NCBI RefSeq assembly: GCF_000478275.1
Contig: NZ_ASJB01000022.1
Span: 1-64,000, forward strand
Origin: Amycolatopsis orientalis DSM 40040 = KCTC 9412
Lineage (GTDB): Bacteria; Actinomycetota; Actinomycetes; Mycobacteriales; Pseudonocardiaceae
DNA: 64,000 nt
Direction of reading: 5' to 3'
Every line of letters starts with the position of its first letter. The first letter of the stretch is position 1. A program made the translations under genes and the position numbers. Of the stretch, positions 1-8,028 are shown in pieces. The notes under the pieces are model-generated. The model searched no databases. It was not told where the DNA came from and was given only the letters and a program-made list of their open reading frames with translations.

Positions 1-18
1 AGTCGACTGACTGCGATT

Positions 19-66
19 GGCCCCGGCGAAATGGAGACGTCGCGTTGTCTCTATTCCGCCGGGGCC
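19..66. terminator. Strong hairpin, probable terminator of an upstream gene
   Basis: Two arms (19-38 and 47-66) pair over about 20 bp with one mismatch and one G-T pair, around an 8-nt loop. The outer 10 bp (GGCCCCGGCG / CGCCGGGGCC) are perfect. There is no T tract, which is common for actinobacterial terminators. It lies just outside the first gene and probably ends a gene left of the window. Confidence 0.6.
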
Positions 67-162
67 ACCGCAGTGCAGCTTTTGACGCCGCATAGTAGTC
101 ACTCCGGTCCCCTGTAATCACTCGTCAGAATTAAAGATAGGCATTCCTTGTTACGTAAAATT

Positions 163-178
163 ACGAACACATGTTCGA
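163..178. promoter_or_regulatory. LexA-type SOS box
   Basis: ACGAAC-ACAT-GTTCGA differs from the actinobacterial SOS consensus TCGAAC-N4-GTTCGA at one of twelve defined positions. It lies upstream of a possible -10 element (TATTCT, 189-194) and 22 bp before the GTG at 201. An ATG inside the box (171) is therefore unlikely to be the real start. Repression by LexA and induction by DNA damage is inferred. Confidence 0.65.
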
Positions 179-200
179 GTTGTTTTGGTATTCTTGGGGT

Positions 201-1457
201 GTGTCCGAGACGATCCTTCCCGAGTTGCCACAGGAGTTGTGGCGCGCCGGCAAGCTGGAGCTTGCTCATGGCGTGCAGCAGTTCCTGCAGGTGATCAGGG
301 TCGCCACTGCCGGACTGGGGCGGTATCTGGCGGAGATCGAGTCGCGCGGGGCGAAAGACTTGTACGGTTACGGCTCGACGATCAAATGGTTCGCCGATGT
401 GGCCGGGCTGTCGTTCGGTGAGGCGCGGCCGGTGGTGAATCGTGCGATCGCGCTGAACCCGACCCGGGCTTTGGATGGCAGCGAGCTGCCTCCGTTGGCG
501 CCTGCGACGGCGGCTGTGGCTGCGGAGGGGGTGGTCGGGGACGAGCGGATCCAGCAGATTTTGGACTTCCTGGCGAGCCTGCCGCTCGATACGTCGGCAG
601 AGGATCGGGAGAGCGCGGAGAAGACCCTGGCCGAGCTGGCCCGGCACGCCGGTCCCCAGCAACTGGCGAAAGCCGAACAGAACCTACTCGGCTGGCTGGA
701 TCCTGACGGGGCTGAGCCGAAGGAGCCCGAGCCGAAGCAGTCGCGCCGCGAGTTGACGTTGGAGCGCCGCAAAGACGGCTTCTGGACACTGAACGGGCTC
801 CTCGACGACGAAGCCGGTGCCCGCACCGCCGCCGCCCTGGAGGCGTACGCGTCACCCCGCCCGGTCGACGAATTCGGCCAAGCCGACCTGCGGACCAGAC
901 CCGAACGCCTCGGCGACGCGTGGGTCGACCTGCTCGATCTCGCGATCGCCTGCCCCGACCAACCGGGGACCTCCGGTTACCGGACGCTGGTGCACGTCAC
1001 CATCGGCCTCGACGAGCTGAAGTCGGGTCTCGGGACCGCCTGCGTGGACTACGTCGGGACGATGACCGCCCGCGACGCCCGCATGGCGGCCTGCGACTGC
1101 CTCATGCTCCCCGTCGTTCTCAACGCGGCCGGTGAACCCCTCGACGTGGGGCGGATGCGACGGTTCGTCACCCCCGGCCAGCGCCGGGCCTTGAACATCC
1201 GCGACCGCGGCTGCGCCTTCCCGGGCTGCCATCGCAGGCCGAAGAACTGCCACGCCCACCACCTCCACCACTGGGCAGACGGCGGACCCACCGACCTCCG
1301 CAACCTCACCCTGCTCTGCGGGTTCCACCACCGCCTGATCCACCACGGCGACTGGGAAGTCCGCATGGCCGCCGACGGACTCCCCGAGTTCATCCCGCCC
1401 CAGTATCTGGACCCGCTCCGAAGAACCCGGCGCAACACCCTCCACCGCGCCGCCTAG
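201..1457 (+). CDS. DUF222 / HNH endonuclease (13E12-repeat family)
   Basis: The protein has 418 residues: an N-terminal helical DUF222 region and a C-terminal HNH nuclease domain. The HNH end shows a CxxxxC pair (CAFPGC), the HxHH cluster (CHAHHLHHW), the central Asn in LRNLTLLC and the last His in HHRLIH, so it looks catalytically intact. This family includes the mobile REP13E12 genes of Mycobacterium tuberculosis. GTG 201 is preferred over ATG 171 because 171 lies inside a LexA box and TATTCT at 189-194 fits a -10 for a leaderless mRNA starting at 201. A terminator and three tandem structured repeats follow. DNA cutting is inferred from the motif; the target is unknown. Confidence 0.85.
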   Translation: MSETILPELPQELWRAGKLELAHGVQQFLQVIRVATAGLGRYLAEIESRGAKDLYGYGSTIKWFADVAGLSFGEARPVVNRAIALNPTRALDGSELPPLAPATAAVAAEGVVGDERIQQILDFLASLPLDTSAEDRESAEKTLAELARHAGPQQLAKAEQNLLGWLDPDGAEPKEPEPKQSRRELTLERRKDGFWTLNGLLDDEAGARTAAALEAYASPRPVDEFGQADLRTRPERLGDAWVDLLDLAIACPDQPGTSGYRTLVHVTIGLDELKSGLGTACVDYVGTMTARDARMAACDCLMLPVVLNAAGEPLDVGRMRRFVTPGQRRALNIRDRGCAFPGCHRRPKNCHAHHLHHWADGGPTDLRNLTLLCGFHHRLIHHGDWEVRMAADGLPEFIPPQYLDPLRRTRRNTLHRAA

Positions 1458-1469
1458 CCACTGCATCAC

Positions 1470-1509
1470 CCGAGGAGCCCGCCAGCCACACCGGCGACGG
1501 GCCCCTCGG
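1470..1509. terminator. Hairpin after the HNH gene
   Basis: CCGAGG (1470-1475) pairs with CCTCGG (1504-1509), with further CCCG/CGGG pairing inside. It starts 12 bp after the HNH stop codon, as expected for a transcription terminator. It separates the gene from the repeat array downstream. Confidence 0.55.
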
Positions 1510-1695
1510 CATGCCCCCAGACAGACAACACCGTCACAGACGACCCACCCGCAGACGTTTGAGGTTCAGACGGCTCGTCTCCCCGGACCGACAACTAACA
1601 TCTGCGCTCAGGGGTTCACCTTCCCAAGAACTGCCATCGGGCTCGCCTTCGAGAACCGCCCGCCACTGATGACTACGGCACACACCCGTCTATCG

Positions 1696-2408
1696 AGAAA
1701 GAAAGGTCCCGTTTCCGCTCAGCGAAGGCTGGGGGTTCCTGCGAGCGGAAACGGGAGTCAAGGCCGGTACGGGGGCCGCCTCTCGGCGAAAGGCACAACA
1801 TGGCTCCGGCCGGACCGGTATTCCATGAAGGCGAAGGGTGAGCCCGGGGGCACCAACCGTACCGACACTCTCTATAACGCATACTCTTCCGAAATGTTCC
1901 CCAGCGGACGTGACGCCCGTCATCACCCTCGAACCCGATCAGAAAACAAAAGACCCGCTTCCGCTCAGCGAAGGCCTGGGGGTCACCTGCGAGCGGAAAC
2001 GGGAGCTAAAGCCGATACGGAGGGCCGCCTCTCGGCGAAAGGCACAACATGGCTCCGGCCGAACCGGTATTCCACGAAGGCAAAAGGTGAGGCCCGGGGG
2101 CACCATCCGCACCGACACCCTCTACAACGCACACACCCGCCAAATGTTCCCGAACACCTAACAGACGACCACGTGACCTACATCGCCAAATCCCCGCCAG
2201 AAAACAAAGGACCCGCTTCCGCTCAGCGAAGGCCTGGGGGTCACCTGCGAGCGGAAGCGGGAGCTAAAGCCGATACGGAGGGCCGCCTCTCGGCGAAAGG
2301 CACAACATGGCTCCGGCCGAACCGGTATTCCACGAAGGCAAAAGGTGAGGCCCGGGGGCACCATCCGCACCGACACCCTCTACAACGCAGACGCCCGCCA
2401 AATGTTCC
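1696..2408 (+). repeat. Three tandem ~205-nt structured elements (candidate ncRNA array)
   Basis: Copies run 1696-1900, 1941-2150 and 2199-2408, separated by 40- and 48-nt spacers that are themselves loosely related. Copies 2 and 3 differ at about 4 positions; copy 1 is clearly diverged and carries several single-base deletions. Each copy opens with a 13-bp stem (1708-1720/1743-1755; 1954-1966/1991-2003; 2212-2224/2249-2261). One pair in that stem is T-A in copy 1, C-G in copy 3 and unpaired C/A in copy 2, a compensatory change. An almost invariant ~60-nt stretch (about 1773-1832 in copy 1) follows, with smaller GGTG/CACC and GCCG/CGGC stems. A reading frame of 259 codons crosses the array, but the indels shift its frame inside copy 1, which argues against coding. 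Function is unknown; the strand is a guess. Confidence 0.7.
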
Positions 2409-2451
2409 AGCCCGGACAGTGACCCACGTCAACACTCGAAAGCAGTAACGC

Positions 2452-2808
2452 TCAGCAAGGCGGCGGAACCTGCTCCACCAATTCCTCCGGGGCGGACAGC
2501 CGCCATGCCTCGTAGACGAGTTCGTTCAGCTCGTCGGATTCGAGGCCGTCGAGGTGCACCACGACCCAGCCGAATCCGCCGGCCGTGAACTGCACCTCGA
2601 AGACGTCCGGCCGCTCGGCCACGAGGGCCTCTTGTTCGGACAGAGTCTGCTTCAGGCCGACGGTCTGCGTGCGCGGCCAGTAATAGCCGAATCGCTTACC
2701 GCGCACGCTGTACGACTCCCACTCCGTCGCGTCGGAACGCTCGACGTCGGCGAGCTTCTCCAGCATCCGGTGGAACTCGTCACTCGGCACACCCATCTTG
2801 AACCCCAA
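2452..2808 (-). CDS. MmcQ/YjbR family protein
   Basis: A 118-residue protein of the small MmcQ/YjbR (DUF419) fold, often called DNA-binding by structural similarity. The family features are visible: FGYYWPRTQTVGLK in the middle, the VQFTAGGFGWVVVHL strand and the ELVYEAWRLSAP C-terminal helix. An internal ATG at 2796 (GVPSDEF) could be the true start and would leave the fold unchanged. It is transcribed towards the repeat array and is separated from the next operon by 57 bp. Its cellular role is not known for the family. Confidence 0.75.
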   Translation of the reverse strand: MGFKMGVPSDEFHRMLEKLADVERSDATEWESYSVRGKRFGYYWPRTQTVGLKQTLSEQEALVAERPDVFEVQFTAGGFGWVVVHLDGLESDELNELVYEAWRLSAPEELVEQVPPPC

Positions 2809-2865
2809 ACACAGCTGCCCCCAGGAAACTCGGCGGCCACAGTGTAGGCGGACGGGCCGACAAGA

Positions 2866-4329
2866 TCAGGAGCCCGCCCGCAGCTCCGCCTTGCGCACCT
2901 TTCCGGACGCGGTCCGAGGCAGCCCTTCAACGAACTCGAAGCGTACCGGCACCTTGTACTTCGCCAGCCGCCCGAGCAGGAACTCGCGCAGTTCCTCGTC
3001 GCCGACGTCGCCGGAGCGCACGACGAAGGCGCAACCGACCTCGCCCCATTTCCCGTCCGGTACCCCGATGACCGCGGTCTCGGCCACCGCGGGATGTTCG
3101 TACAGGATGTTCTCCACTTCGGCCGGGTACACGTTTTCCCCGCCGGAGATGAACATGTCCTTCAGGCGGTCGACGATCCGGAAGTGCCCGTCTTCGTCGA
3201 CGGTGGCCACGTCGCCGGTGCGGAACCAGCCGTCTTCGGTGAAGGCGGCCGCGGTCGCGTGCGGGTTCCGCCAGTAGCCGGGGGTGACGTTCGGGCCCTT
3301 CACCAGGATCTCTCCTGGTCCGTTGCCCGGTGGGTCGAGCCGGGCGTCGGCGAAGAACACGGGCACGCCCGCGGAGCCTGCCCGGCCATCGCTTTCGCGC
3401 GCCTCCAGGAACGTCACGCCCGGAGCGGTCTCGGTCAGCCCGTAGCCCTGGCAGAACACGAGCCCTCGCCGCTGATAGGTCCGCACCAGCTCCTCCGGGA
3501 CCGCGGCGCCGCCGCAGATCAGGCTCCGCACCGACGACAGATCGGCCGACGGCCACCGCGGGGACGCGGCCAGTGCGGCGTACATCGTCGTCACCCCGAA
3601 CATCCACGTCACCCGGTGCCGTTCGATCAGGTCGAAGCAGCCGTCGACATCCCAGGACGCCGTGAGGAGCGCGCAGCCGCCCTTGATCACGGTGGGAAGC
3701 AGGGTCTGCGCCAGCGCGGCGATGTGGAAGAGCGGCGCGGTGACGAGCGTGACCTCGTCACCGCCGACGTCCACGCCGATCAGCAGGTTGAACGTGTTCC
3801 AGAGCAGGTTGGCGTGCGTGAGCGTCGCACCCTTCGGGCGTCCTGTGGTGCCCGACGTGTACAGGATCAGCGCGACGTCGTCGGGAGCCACCGTCACGTC
3901 GGGCGCGGTCCCCGCGCCCTCGCCGAGCCAGGTTTCGTAGTCCTCCAGCGCCACTAGCCGCGCGGCGGGGCTCTCCAGCCCGTCGACGACCTTCGCCGTC
4001 TGTGGCGCGTAGATCAGCACCGTGGCACCGGAGTCGGCGAGGATGTGCTCGATCTCCGGCGCCGTCAACCGGAAGTTGAGCGGGACGAAGATCGCGCCGA
4101 GCGACGTGGTCGCGAACAGGGTTTCGACGAACGCCGGATGATTCGGGCCGAGGTAGGCCACGCGGTCCCCGTGGCCCACACCCGCCGCCGCCAGCCGTGA
4201 CGCCAGCTTCGCGATCCGCCGGGCCAGCCGGGCGTACGTCGTCGGTTCGCCTTCGAAGAGCAGTGCGGTCCGTTGGGGCGAGATCCGTGCGCGGCGGGCT
4301 GGCCAGCCGCCGATTCCCTCATCGCGCAT
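2866..4329 (-). CDS. Acyl-CoA synthetase (AMP-forming)
   Basis: A 487-residue ANL-superfamily ligase that should activate a carboxylic acid as acyl-AMP and then acyl-CoA. Visible motifs in order are the P-loop YTSGTTGRPKG, the adenine motif GYGLTETAPG, the hinge GWFRTGDVATVDEDGHFRIVDR, the SGGENVYPAEVE segment, and the catalytic Lys in PRTASGKVRK. It is the last gene of the five-gene minus-strand operon, 10 bp behind the permease gene. Substrate cannot be told from sequence. The permease, MaoC and SDR partners suggest that an imported acid is activated for a beta-oxidation-like route. Confidence 0.88.
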   Translation of the reverse strand: MRDEGIGGWPARRARISPQRTALLFEGEPTTYARLARRIAKLASRLAAAGVGHGDRVAYLGPNHPAFVETLFATTSLGAIFVPLNFRLTAPEIEHILADSGATVLIYAPQTAKVVDGLESPAARLVALEDYETWLGEGAGTAPDVTVAPDDVALILYTSGTTGRPKGATLTHANLLWNTFNLLIGVDVGGDEVTLVTAPLFHIAALAQTLLPTVIKGGCALLTASWDVDGCFDLIERHRVTWMFGVTTMYAALAASPRWPSADLSSVRSLICGGAAVPEELVRTYQRRGLVFCQGYGLTETAPGVTFLEARESDGRAGSAGVPVFFADARLDPPGNGPGEILVKGPNVTPGYWRNPHATAAAFTEDGWFRTGDVATVDEDGHFRIVDRLKDMFISGGENVYPAEVENILYEHPAVAETAVIGVPDGKWGEVGCAFVVRSGDVGDEELREFLLGRLAKYKVPVRFEFVEGLPRTASGKVRKAELRAGS

Positions 4330-4339
4330 CCGTGGTCTC

Positions 4340-5668
4340 CTATTCGACGACTTCGGCGGTTTCGGCGGTGGACCGGACAGGGCTGGGCTCGGTCAAGTTT
4401 CGCCGGTTCGTCTCCTTCAGCGCCAGGACGCAGCCCGCCGACAACAGGCAGAACGCCGCGATCGTCAAGGACACCGCCGTGGTCGACGGTCCGCCCGACG
4501 CGCGCTGGAATTCGGCGAACAGCACCGGCGCGAACCCGGCGCCGAGACCGGCGAGCTGATAGCCCAGCGAGGCACCGGTGTACCGGTTCTCGGTGGCGAA
4601 CAGTTCGGTGTAGAGCGCCGCCAGCGGCCCGTACATCATCGGGTGCAGCACGCCCTGCCCGAGCACCAGCGCCACGACCAACAACGTCCCGCTGCGGCTG
4701 TCGACGAGCGGGAACAGGACGAACCCGTAAACCGCCGTCACCAGCGCGCCGATCAGCACGATCGGCCGCCTGCCGAACCGGTCCGAGACCGCTGACCAGC
4801 CGATGATCCCCACCACCGCGCAGACGGACGAGACGGTGAGCGCGTTCAGCACGGTCTGGCGTCCGTGTCCCGCCTGAACGCCGTACGCGAGCACGAACGT
4901 CGTCAGTGTCCCCTGCACGACGAACGCGGCCAGGCCGACGCCGACCCCCAGCAACAGCGTCTTGGGCTGCTCGCGCAGGACGGCCACCAGCGGGAACCGC
5001 CGTCGTCGCGCCACGGTCCTGGCGGCGAGGAACGCCGGGGTCTCCTCGACCCGCGACCGGACGAACAACCCGATCGCGAGCAGGACCACGCTGAGCAGGA
5101 ACGGCACCCGCCACCCCCACGCGAGGAACGCGGCCTCGCCGGTGACGGCCACCGTCGCGGTCATCGCCACCGTGGACACGACCATCCCGCTCGGCGCGCC
5201 CGCGTTCGCGAAGCTGGCCCACAGCCCGCGCCGGGAGGTGGCGTGCTCGGCCGACATCAGGACGGCGCCGCCCCATTCGCCGCCGACCGAGATGCCTTGC
5301 AGTACCCGCAACAGGATCAGCCCGACCGGCGCGGCGGCGCCGACGTCGGCGTAGGTGGGCAGGAGTCCGATGAGGAAACTGGAGACGCCCATCAGCGTCA
5401 TGGTCATCACGAGCATCCGCTTGCGGCCGAGCTTGTCGCCGAAGTGGCCGAAGAGCACGCCGCCCAGTGGCCGCGCGAGATAGCCGGTGGCGAACGTGCC
5501 GAAGCTGGCGACGGTCGCGAGGGCGGGGTCGAGGTCGGAGAAGAAGACCTTGCTGAACACGACGGCGGACGCCGTGGCGTAGAGCAGGAAGTCGTAGTAC
5601 TCGATGAGGCTGCCGAGGTAGCTCGAAGCGACGGCTCGGCGGAGCTGGACGTTCTGCTGGGATCGCAT
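4340..5668 (-). CDS. MFS permease, metabolite:H+ symporter (MHS) type
   Basis: A 442-residue membrane protein with about 12 hydrophobic helices. The start (RRAVASSYLGSLIEYYDFLLYATAS) and the loop GHFGDKLGRKRMLV are typical of the MHS branch, such as ProP- and ShiA-like proton symporters for organic acids. A second DRFGRRP motif marks the start of the C-terminal half. It sits between the MaoC and acyl-CoA ligase genes with gaps of 16 and 10 bp, so it is probably the uptake system for the acid used by this operon. Confidence 0.88.
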   Translation of the reverse strand: MRSQQNVQLRRAVASSYLGSLIEYYDFLLYATASAVVFSKVFFSDLDPALATVASFGTFATGYLARPLGGVLFGHFGDKLGRKRMLVMTMTLMGVSSFLIGLLPTYADVGAAAPVGLILLRVLQGISVGGEWGGAVLMSAEHATSRRGLWASFANAGAPSGMVVSTVAMTATVAVTGEAAFLAWGWRVPFLLSVVLLAIGLFVRSRVEETPAFLAARTVARRRRFPLVAVLREQPKTLLLGVGVGLAAFVVQGTLTTFVLAYGVQAGHGRQTVLNALTVSSVCAVVGIIGWSAVSDRFGRRPIVLIGALVTAVYGFVLFPLVDSRSGTLLVVALVLGQGVLHPMMYGPLAALYTELFATENRYTGASLGYQLAGLGAGFAPVLFAEFQRASGGPSTTAVSLTIAAFCLLSAGCVLALKETNRRNLTEPSPVRSTAETAEVVE

Positions 5669-5684
5669 GGCTTTCCCCTTGTCG

Positions 5685-6137
5685 TCAGGCGTAGTGCCGG
5701 TAGACGGCCCGCGCGACGCACGCGGGCTTGGCGGAACCGTCGAGTTCGATCGTGAAGTCGAGGACCATCTGCACTCCCCCGGCGATGTCGGTCACCTCGG
5801 CGACCTTCCCGGTGAGGCGGATCTTGCCGCCGGACGGCACCGGGCTGGGGAATCGCACCTTCTCAAGCCCGTAGTTGACGCTCATCCCCACGCCGGTGAT
5901 CCGCAGCAGGTCGCTGAAGAGCGGGATCAGCAGGGACAGTGTCAGGTATCCGTGCGCGATGGTGCCGCCGAACGGGCCGTCGGCGGCGCGTCCGGGGTCG
6001 ACGTGGATCCACTGATGGTCGCCGGTGGCGTCGGCGAACCGCCCGATGCGGTCCTGGGTGATCTCCAGCCAGTCGCCGTGACCGAGGTCCGCGCCCGCGA
6101 GTGCCTTGATCTCTTCGATGCCGTTCGCGTGGGTCAT
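5685..6137 (-). CDS. MaoC-type (hot-dog) enoyl-CoA hydratase
   Basis: 150 residues with the MaoC-like hydratase pattern: FADATGDHQWIHVDPGRA, containing the catalytic Asp and His, then GTIAHGYLTLSLL. The fold hydrates trans-2-enoyl-CoA to the (R)-3-hydroxyacyl-CoA. It lies 7 bp downstream of the amidohydrolase gene and 16 bp before the permease gene. With the SDR gene at the head of the operon it could provide hydratase and dehydrogenase steps acting on a CoA ester. Confidence 0.88.
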   Translation of the reverse strand: MTHANGIEEIKALAGADLGHGDWLEITQDRIGRFADATGDHQWIHVDPGRAADGPFGGTIAHGYLTLSLLIPLFSDLLRITGVGMSVNYGLEKVRFPSPVPSGGKIRLTGKVAEVTDIAGGVQMVLDFTIELDGSAKPACVARAVYRHYA

Positions 6138-6144
6138 GCTTCTC

Positions 6145-7026
6145 CTAGTCGGTTTTGACGAGACCGAGCAGCCTCGCCGCGTTGTCCTTCAGGATCTTCG
6201 GGCGGACCTCGGGTTTGATCTCCAGCTCGGCGAAGTCGGCGAGCCAGCGATCCGGGGTGATCACCGGGAAGTCGGAGCCGAACAGCACCTTGTCCTTCAG
6301 CAGGGTGTTGGCATACCGGACGAGCTGCGGCGGGAAGTACTTCGGCGACCAGCCGGACAGGTCGATGTGGACGTACGGTTTGTGCGTCGCCACGGCCAGA
6401 GCCTCGTCCTGCCAAGGGAACGACGGATGCGCGAGGATGATCCGGAGTTCGGGGAAGTCGACGGCGACGTCGTCGACCAGCATCGGATTCGAGTACTTGA
6501 GCCGGATCCCGCCGCCACCGGGTACGCCGGCGCCGATCCCGGTCTGCCCGGTGTGGAAGAGCGCGGGAACGCCGAGTTCTTCGATGACCTCGTAGAGGGG
6601 ATACGCCATCGGGTCGTTCGGCGCGAACCCCTGGATACTCGGATGGAACTTGAACCCGCGGACACCGTATTCGCCGACCAGCCTGCGTGCCTCGCGGACG
6701 CCCGCCCGGCCCTTCCACGGATCGATGCCGGCGAACGGGATGAGCACGTCGCCGTGTTCGGCGCAGCTCTCGGCGACCTCCTCGTTCGCGATCCGCGGAT
6801 GGCCGGTGGCGTGTTCGGCGTCGACCGTGAACACGACCGCGGCCATCCTGCGTTCCCGGTAGTACGCCGCCATTTCCGCGATCGAAGGCTGCCGGTGCCC
6901 GTGCGCCTTGAAGTACTTCTCCGAGGCGCCGAACAGGGCCGGACTCAACGAGCCGTGGCCGTTTTTCGAGATCTCCGCGTGCGTGTGGACGTCGATCGCG
7001 ACGACGTCGTCGATGTCGATGGGCAC
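6145..7026 (-). CDS. Amidohydrolase-2 family metal-dependent hydrolase/decarboxylase
   Basis: A 293-residue TIM-barrel protein with the metal-binding HxH near the N-terminus (AIDVHTHAEI), a later His in AHPSFPW and the Asp in GSDFPVI. This family includes ACMSD-type decarboxylases and hydrolases of aromatic breakdown products. The gene starts 1 bp after the SDR stop codon, so the two are translationally coupled. Decarboxylation or C-C hydrolysis of a pathway intermediate is likely; the exact reaction is not predictable. Confidence 0.85.
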   Translation of the reverse strand: MPIDIDDVVAIDVHTHAEISKNGHGSLSPALFGASEKYFKAHGHRQPSIAEMAAYYRERRMAAVVFTVDAEHATGHPRIANEEVAESCAEHGDVLIPFAGIDPWKGRAGVREARRLVGEYGVRGFKFHPSIQGFAPNDPMAYPLYEVIEELGVPALFHTGQTGIGAGVPGGGGIRLKYSNPMLVDDVAVDFPELRIILAHPSFPWQDEALAVATHKPYVHIDLSGWSPKYFPPQLVRYANTLLKDKVLFGSDFPVITPDRWLADFAELEIKPEVRPKILKDNAARLLGLVKTD

Positions 7027-7027
7027 G

Positions 7028-7930
7028 TCACGGCCCCTTCGGCGCGGGGATGCCGAAGCTCTCCGGCTCGGCGCCGATCCCGGCGTGCCAGGAGGCCGCG
7101 ATCCGCTCGGCGGTCCAGCCGCCGTCGGCGAAGTCGACGGCCTTCTCCCTCGGGTGCGCCCAGAGCGCGAGCCGGTCGCCGCCGATGCCGATCGCCTGGC
7201 CGGTGACGCCTTTCGCCTCGTCCGAAGCCAGGAAGACGACGAGCGACGCGGCGTCCTCGGCCGTTCCCAGTCCTTCGTCGCGACGGAGCCACGGCGGGAA
7301 CGGTTTCCCGGTGCGCTCGGCCTCTTCGATCACCGGCGCGAACGCCGGGATGGTGCGGGTCATCTCGGTCGCCGCGACCGGGACGATCGCGTTGACCAGG
7401 ATCTCGGCCTTCGCCAGTTCCATCGCCCAGGTGCGGGCCATCGCGGCGATCCCGGCCTTCGCGGCGGCGTAGTTGGTCTGCCCGAAGTTGCCCCGCTGTC
7501 CCGCCGGCGAGGAGACCAGGATCAGCCGCCCGCCCTCCCCCTGCTCCCGCATCCGCACCGCGGCCGCCCGCGCGCAGGTGAACGTGCCGCGGAGGTGGAC
7601 ACGGACGACGTCGTCGAAATCGTCGTCGGACATCTTCCACAGCACCCGGTCCCGCAGGATCCCGGCGTTGGTGACCATCGTGTCGAGCCGTCCGAACTCC
7701 TCGACCGCGGTGGCGACCAGCCGTCCGGCGACCTCGGCGTCGCCGACCGGGGCGACGACCGGCACGGCCCGTCCGCCCGCTTTCCGGATCGCGCCCGCGG
7801 TTTCGGTGGCGGCCTCGTCCACGTCGTTGACCACGACGGCGGCGCCGGCGGCGGCGAGCGCTTCCGCGTAGGCCCGCCCCAGTCCGCGGCCGCTGCCGGT
7901 GACCACCGCGACCTTGCCCGACAAGTCCAT
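7028..7930 (-). CDS. SDR oxidoreductase (3-hydroxyacyl-CoA dehydrogenase-like)
   Basis: A 300-residue classical short-chain dehydrogenase: cofactor motif VVTGSGRGLGRAYAEAL at the N-terminus, NAG in MVTNAGILRD, and the catalytic Ser and YxxxK (NYAAAKAG). The extra C-terminal ~50 residues resemble the SDR domain of multifunctional beta-oxidation proteins. The start is placed at the ATG preceded by GAGAGGAC; a longer upstream frame has no ribosome site. First gene of the operon and divergent from the PaaX-type regulator. Confidence 0.88.
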   Translation of the reverse strand: MDLSGKVAVVTGSGRGLGRAYAEALAAAGAAVVVNDVDEAATETAGAIRKAGGRAVPVVAPVGDAEVAGRLVATAVEEFGRLDTMVTNAGILRDRVLWKMSDDDFDDVVRVHLRGTFTCARAAAVRMREQGEGGRLILVSSPAGQRGNFGQTNYAAAKAGIAAMARTWAMELAKAEILVNAIVPVAATEMTRTIPAFAPVIEEAERTGKPFPPWLRRDEGLGTAEDAASLVVFLASDEAKGVTGQAIGIGGDRLALWAHPREKAVDFADGGWTAERIAASWHAGIGAEPESFGIPAPKGP

Positions 7931-8028
7931 GAAGCAGTCCTCTCGTCGTCCGCTGCGGGACTCAAAGTAGGTCACTATTCCGACCGCCGTCAATAATCTG
8001 CCCAACATCATCGGCTAAGCTGCTCTCC
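7931..8028. promoter_or_regulatory. Divergent promoter region between the catabolic operon and its PaaX-type regulator
   Basis: 98 bp separate the two divergent starts. An inverted repeat GGTC-N8-GACC (7970-7985) lies in an AT-richer patch, and TAATCT near 7993 could be a -10 for the regulator. A shared operator for the regulator is inferred from position; the match to known PaaX operators was not tested. Confidence 0.4.

Noticed and set aside
171..201. ATG 171 as the start of the HNH gene
   Set aside because: It lies inside the LexA box and upstream of the probable -10 element, so a transcript starting near 201 would not include it.
1669..2448. 259-codon open frame across the tandem elements
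   Set aside because: The frame is an effect of stop-poor high-GC repeats. Copy 1 carries indels that shift the frame between conserved segments, and base changes follow stem pairing, not codons.
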